Positions 5,084 through 5,424 of a DNA stretch of 5,424 nt are shown piece after piece (the first letter of the stretch is position 1; every line of letters starts with the position of its first letter). The position numbers and the translations under genes are program-made. Location of the stretch: the NCBI GenBank assembly GCA_023300365.1, contig JALZWD010000250.1:1-5424 (forward strand), in the 5' to 3' direction. Under the pieces are notes generated by a model. The model saw nothing but the letters and a program-made list of their open reading frames with translations, searched no databases and had not been told where the DNA came from. Source of the DNA: Flavimaricola sp. Lineage in GTDB: Bacteria; Pseudomonadota; Alphaproteobacteria; Rhodobacterales; Rhodobacteraceae.

Positions 5084-5424
5084 GCAAACAACTCACATAA
5101 AATTACAGCAACTGATGTCTTCTTAGCTGACCCCCGATGAAACCATATGGAAATTCTAAAATTAGCCTAAATTTCGTGTTTTGCGGTATCCAATCCTGCG
5201 GATTTGGCGGGCCTGTTTCGAACTGCGCGGAAATGCCATGTTTTCGCCTTTTTTCGCCGCAACTCAAGGGAGAACGGGCTAAGAATCGTCTAGAGTTTTG
5301 GGTGTTCTTGCTGGGCGGAGCAGAGGTGTCCACACTTGGCAGATTTTTAAGTATTTGTTTATTGTATTTTTCGCGTTAAAATTTCCCTAATGGTGATAAT
5401 TTTTGCCGGAAACCCCTGCAAACA
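5084..5424. other. AT-richer intergenic region, probable control region, no convincing gene
   Basis: 341 bases to the window edge. Open frames on both strands (about 76-80 codons) overlap each other, lack ribosome binding sites and show no recognisable protein features, so I do not call genes. Visible features: CTAAAATTAG (5156-5165, arms CTAA/TTAG), a tandem TTTTCGCC at 5241-5248 and 5251-5258 (one helical turn apart), and TTAA-rich sequence at 5345-5392. It should contain the promoter of the minus-strand VWA gene and perhaps that of a gene beyond the edge. Confidence 0.5.
5347..5390. promoter_or_regulatory. Two near-matches to CtrA-type boxes
   Basis: TTAA-N7-TTTA (5347-5361) and TTAA-N7-CTAA (5376-5390) each differ by one base from the alphaproteobacterial CtrA half-site pair TTAA-N7-TTAA. 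Tad pilus and motility genes are commonly CtrA-controlled in this class, which is the reason to note them. In AT-rich sequence such matches arise easily by chance. Confidence 0.2.

Noticed and set aside
5137..5379. 80-codon plus-strand frame and the overlapping 76-codon minus-strand frame (5103-5333)
   Set aside because: Both lack a plausible ribosome binding site, the minus frame starts at GTG, and neither translation shows domain, signal or compositional features of a real protein.
1..5424. CRISPR arrays, insertion sequences, phage genes or tRNA genes
   Set aside because: No regularly spaced repeats, transposase-like frames, terminal inverted repeats or cloverleaf sequences were seen.

Overview
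The window looks like chromosomal sequence from a marine alphaproteobacterium of the Rhodobacterales (Roseobacter-type). This placement rests on recalled gene order and family resemblance (UMF1-type MFS, MepA, phytase-like esterase, VUT/YhhQ, ArfB, VWA-containing TadG-like protein) and on base composition. It was not tested by any search.

Layout. A tightly packed plus-strand run fills 1-2949. It starts with the 3' end of an MFS transporter, overlaps by 4 bases with the murein endopeptidase lipoprotein gene mepA, and continues after a 1-base gap into a secreted phytase-like esterase/beta-propeller protein. A 74-base gap with a small hairpin leads to a queuosine-precursor transporter (YhhQ/VUT family). 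The strip 2950-3224 has no conventional gene but is highly structured: an exceptionally strong Shine-Dalgarno, an 18-codon reading frame, a long-range helix that would bury that Shine-Dalgarno, and a near-perfect Rho-independent terminator. Next comes arfB (plus strand), a ribosome-rescue peptidyl-tRNA hydrolase. It converges with a long minus-strand gene for a membrane-anchored von Willebrand A protein of the Tad/Flp pilus TadG-like type. The last 341 bases are AT-richer, have no convincing gene, and probably form the upstream region of the VWA gene and perhaps of a gene beyond the window.

How it fits together. The first three genes suggest an envelope-related transcription unit: a membrane transporter, a periplasmic DD-/LD-endopeptidase and a secreted enzyme. 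YhhQ and ArfB both relate to translation (tRNA modification supply and stalled-ribosome rescue) and flank the structured RNA. The most interesting element is that RNA, at about 3008-3183. It has the layout of an independent small transcript or translation-sensing leader: an anti-Shine-Dalgarno segment can pair either with the Shine-Dalgarno of the short ORF or with a second copy of the same motif about 95 nt downstream. I do not recognise it as a named RNA family, but I cannot exclude that it is already catalogued.
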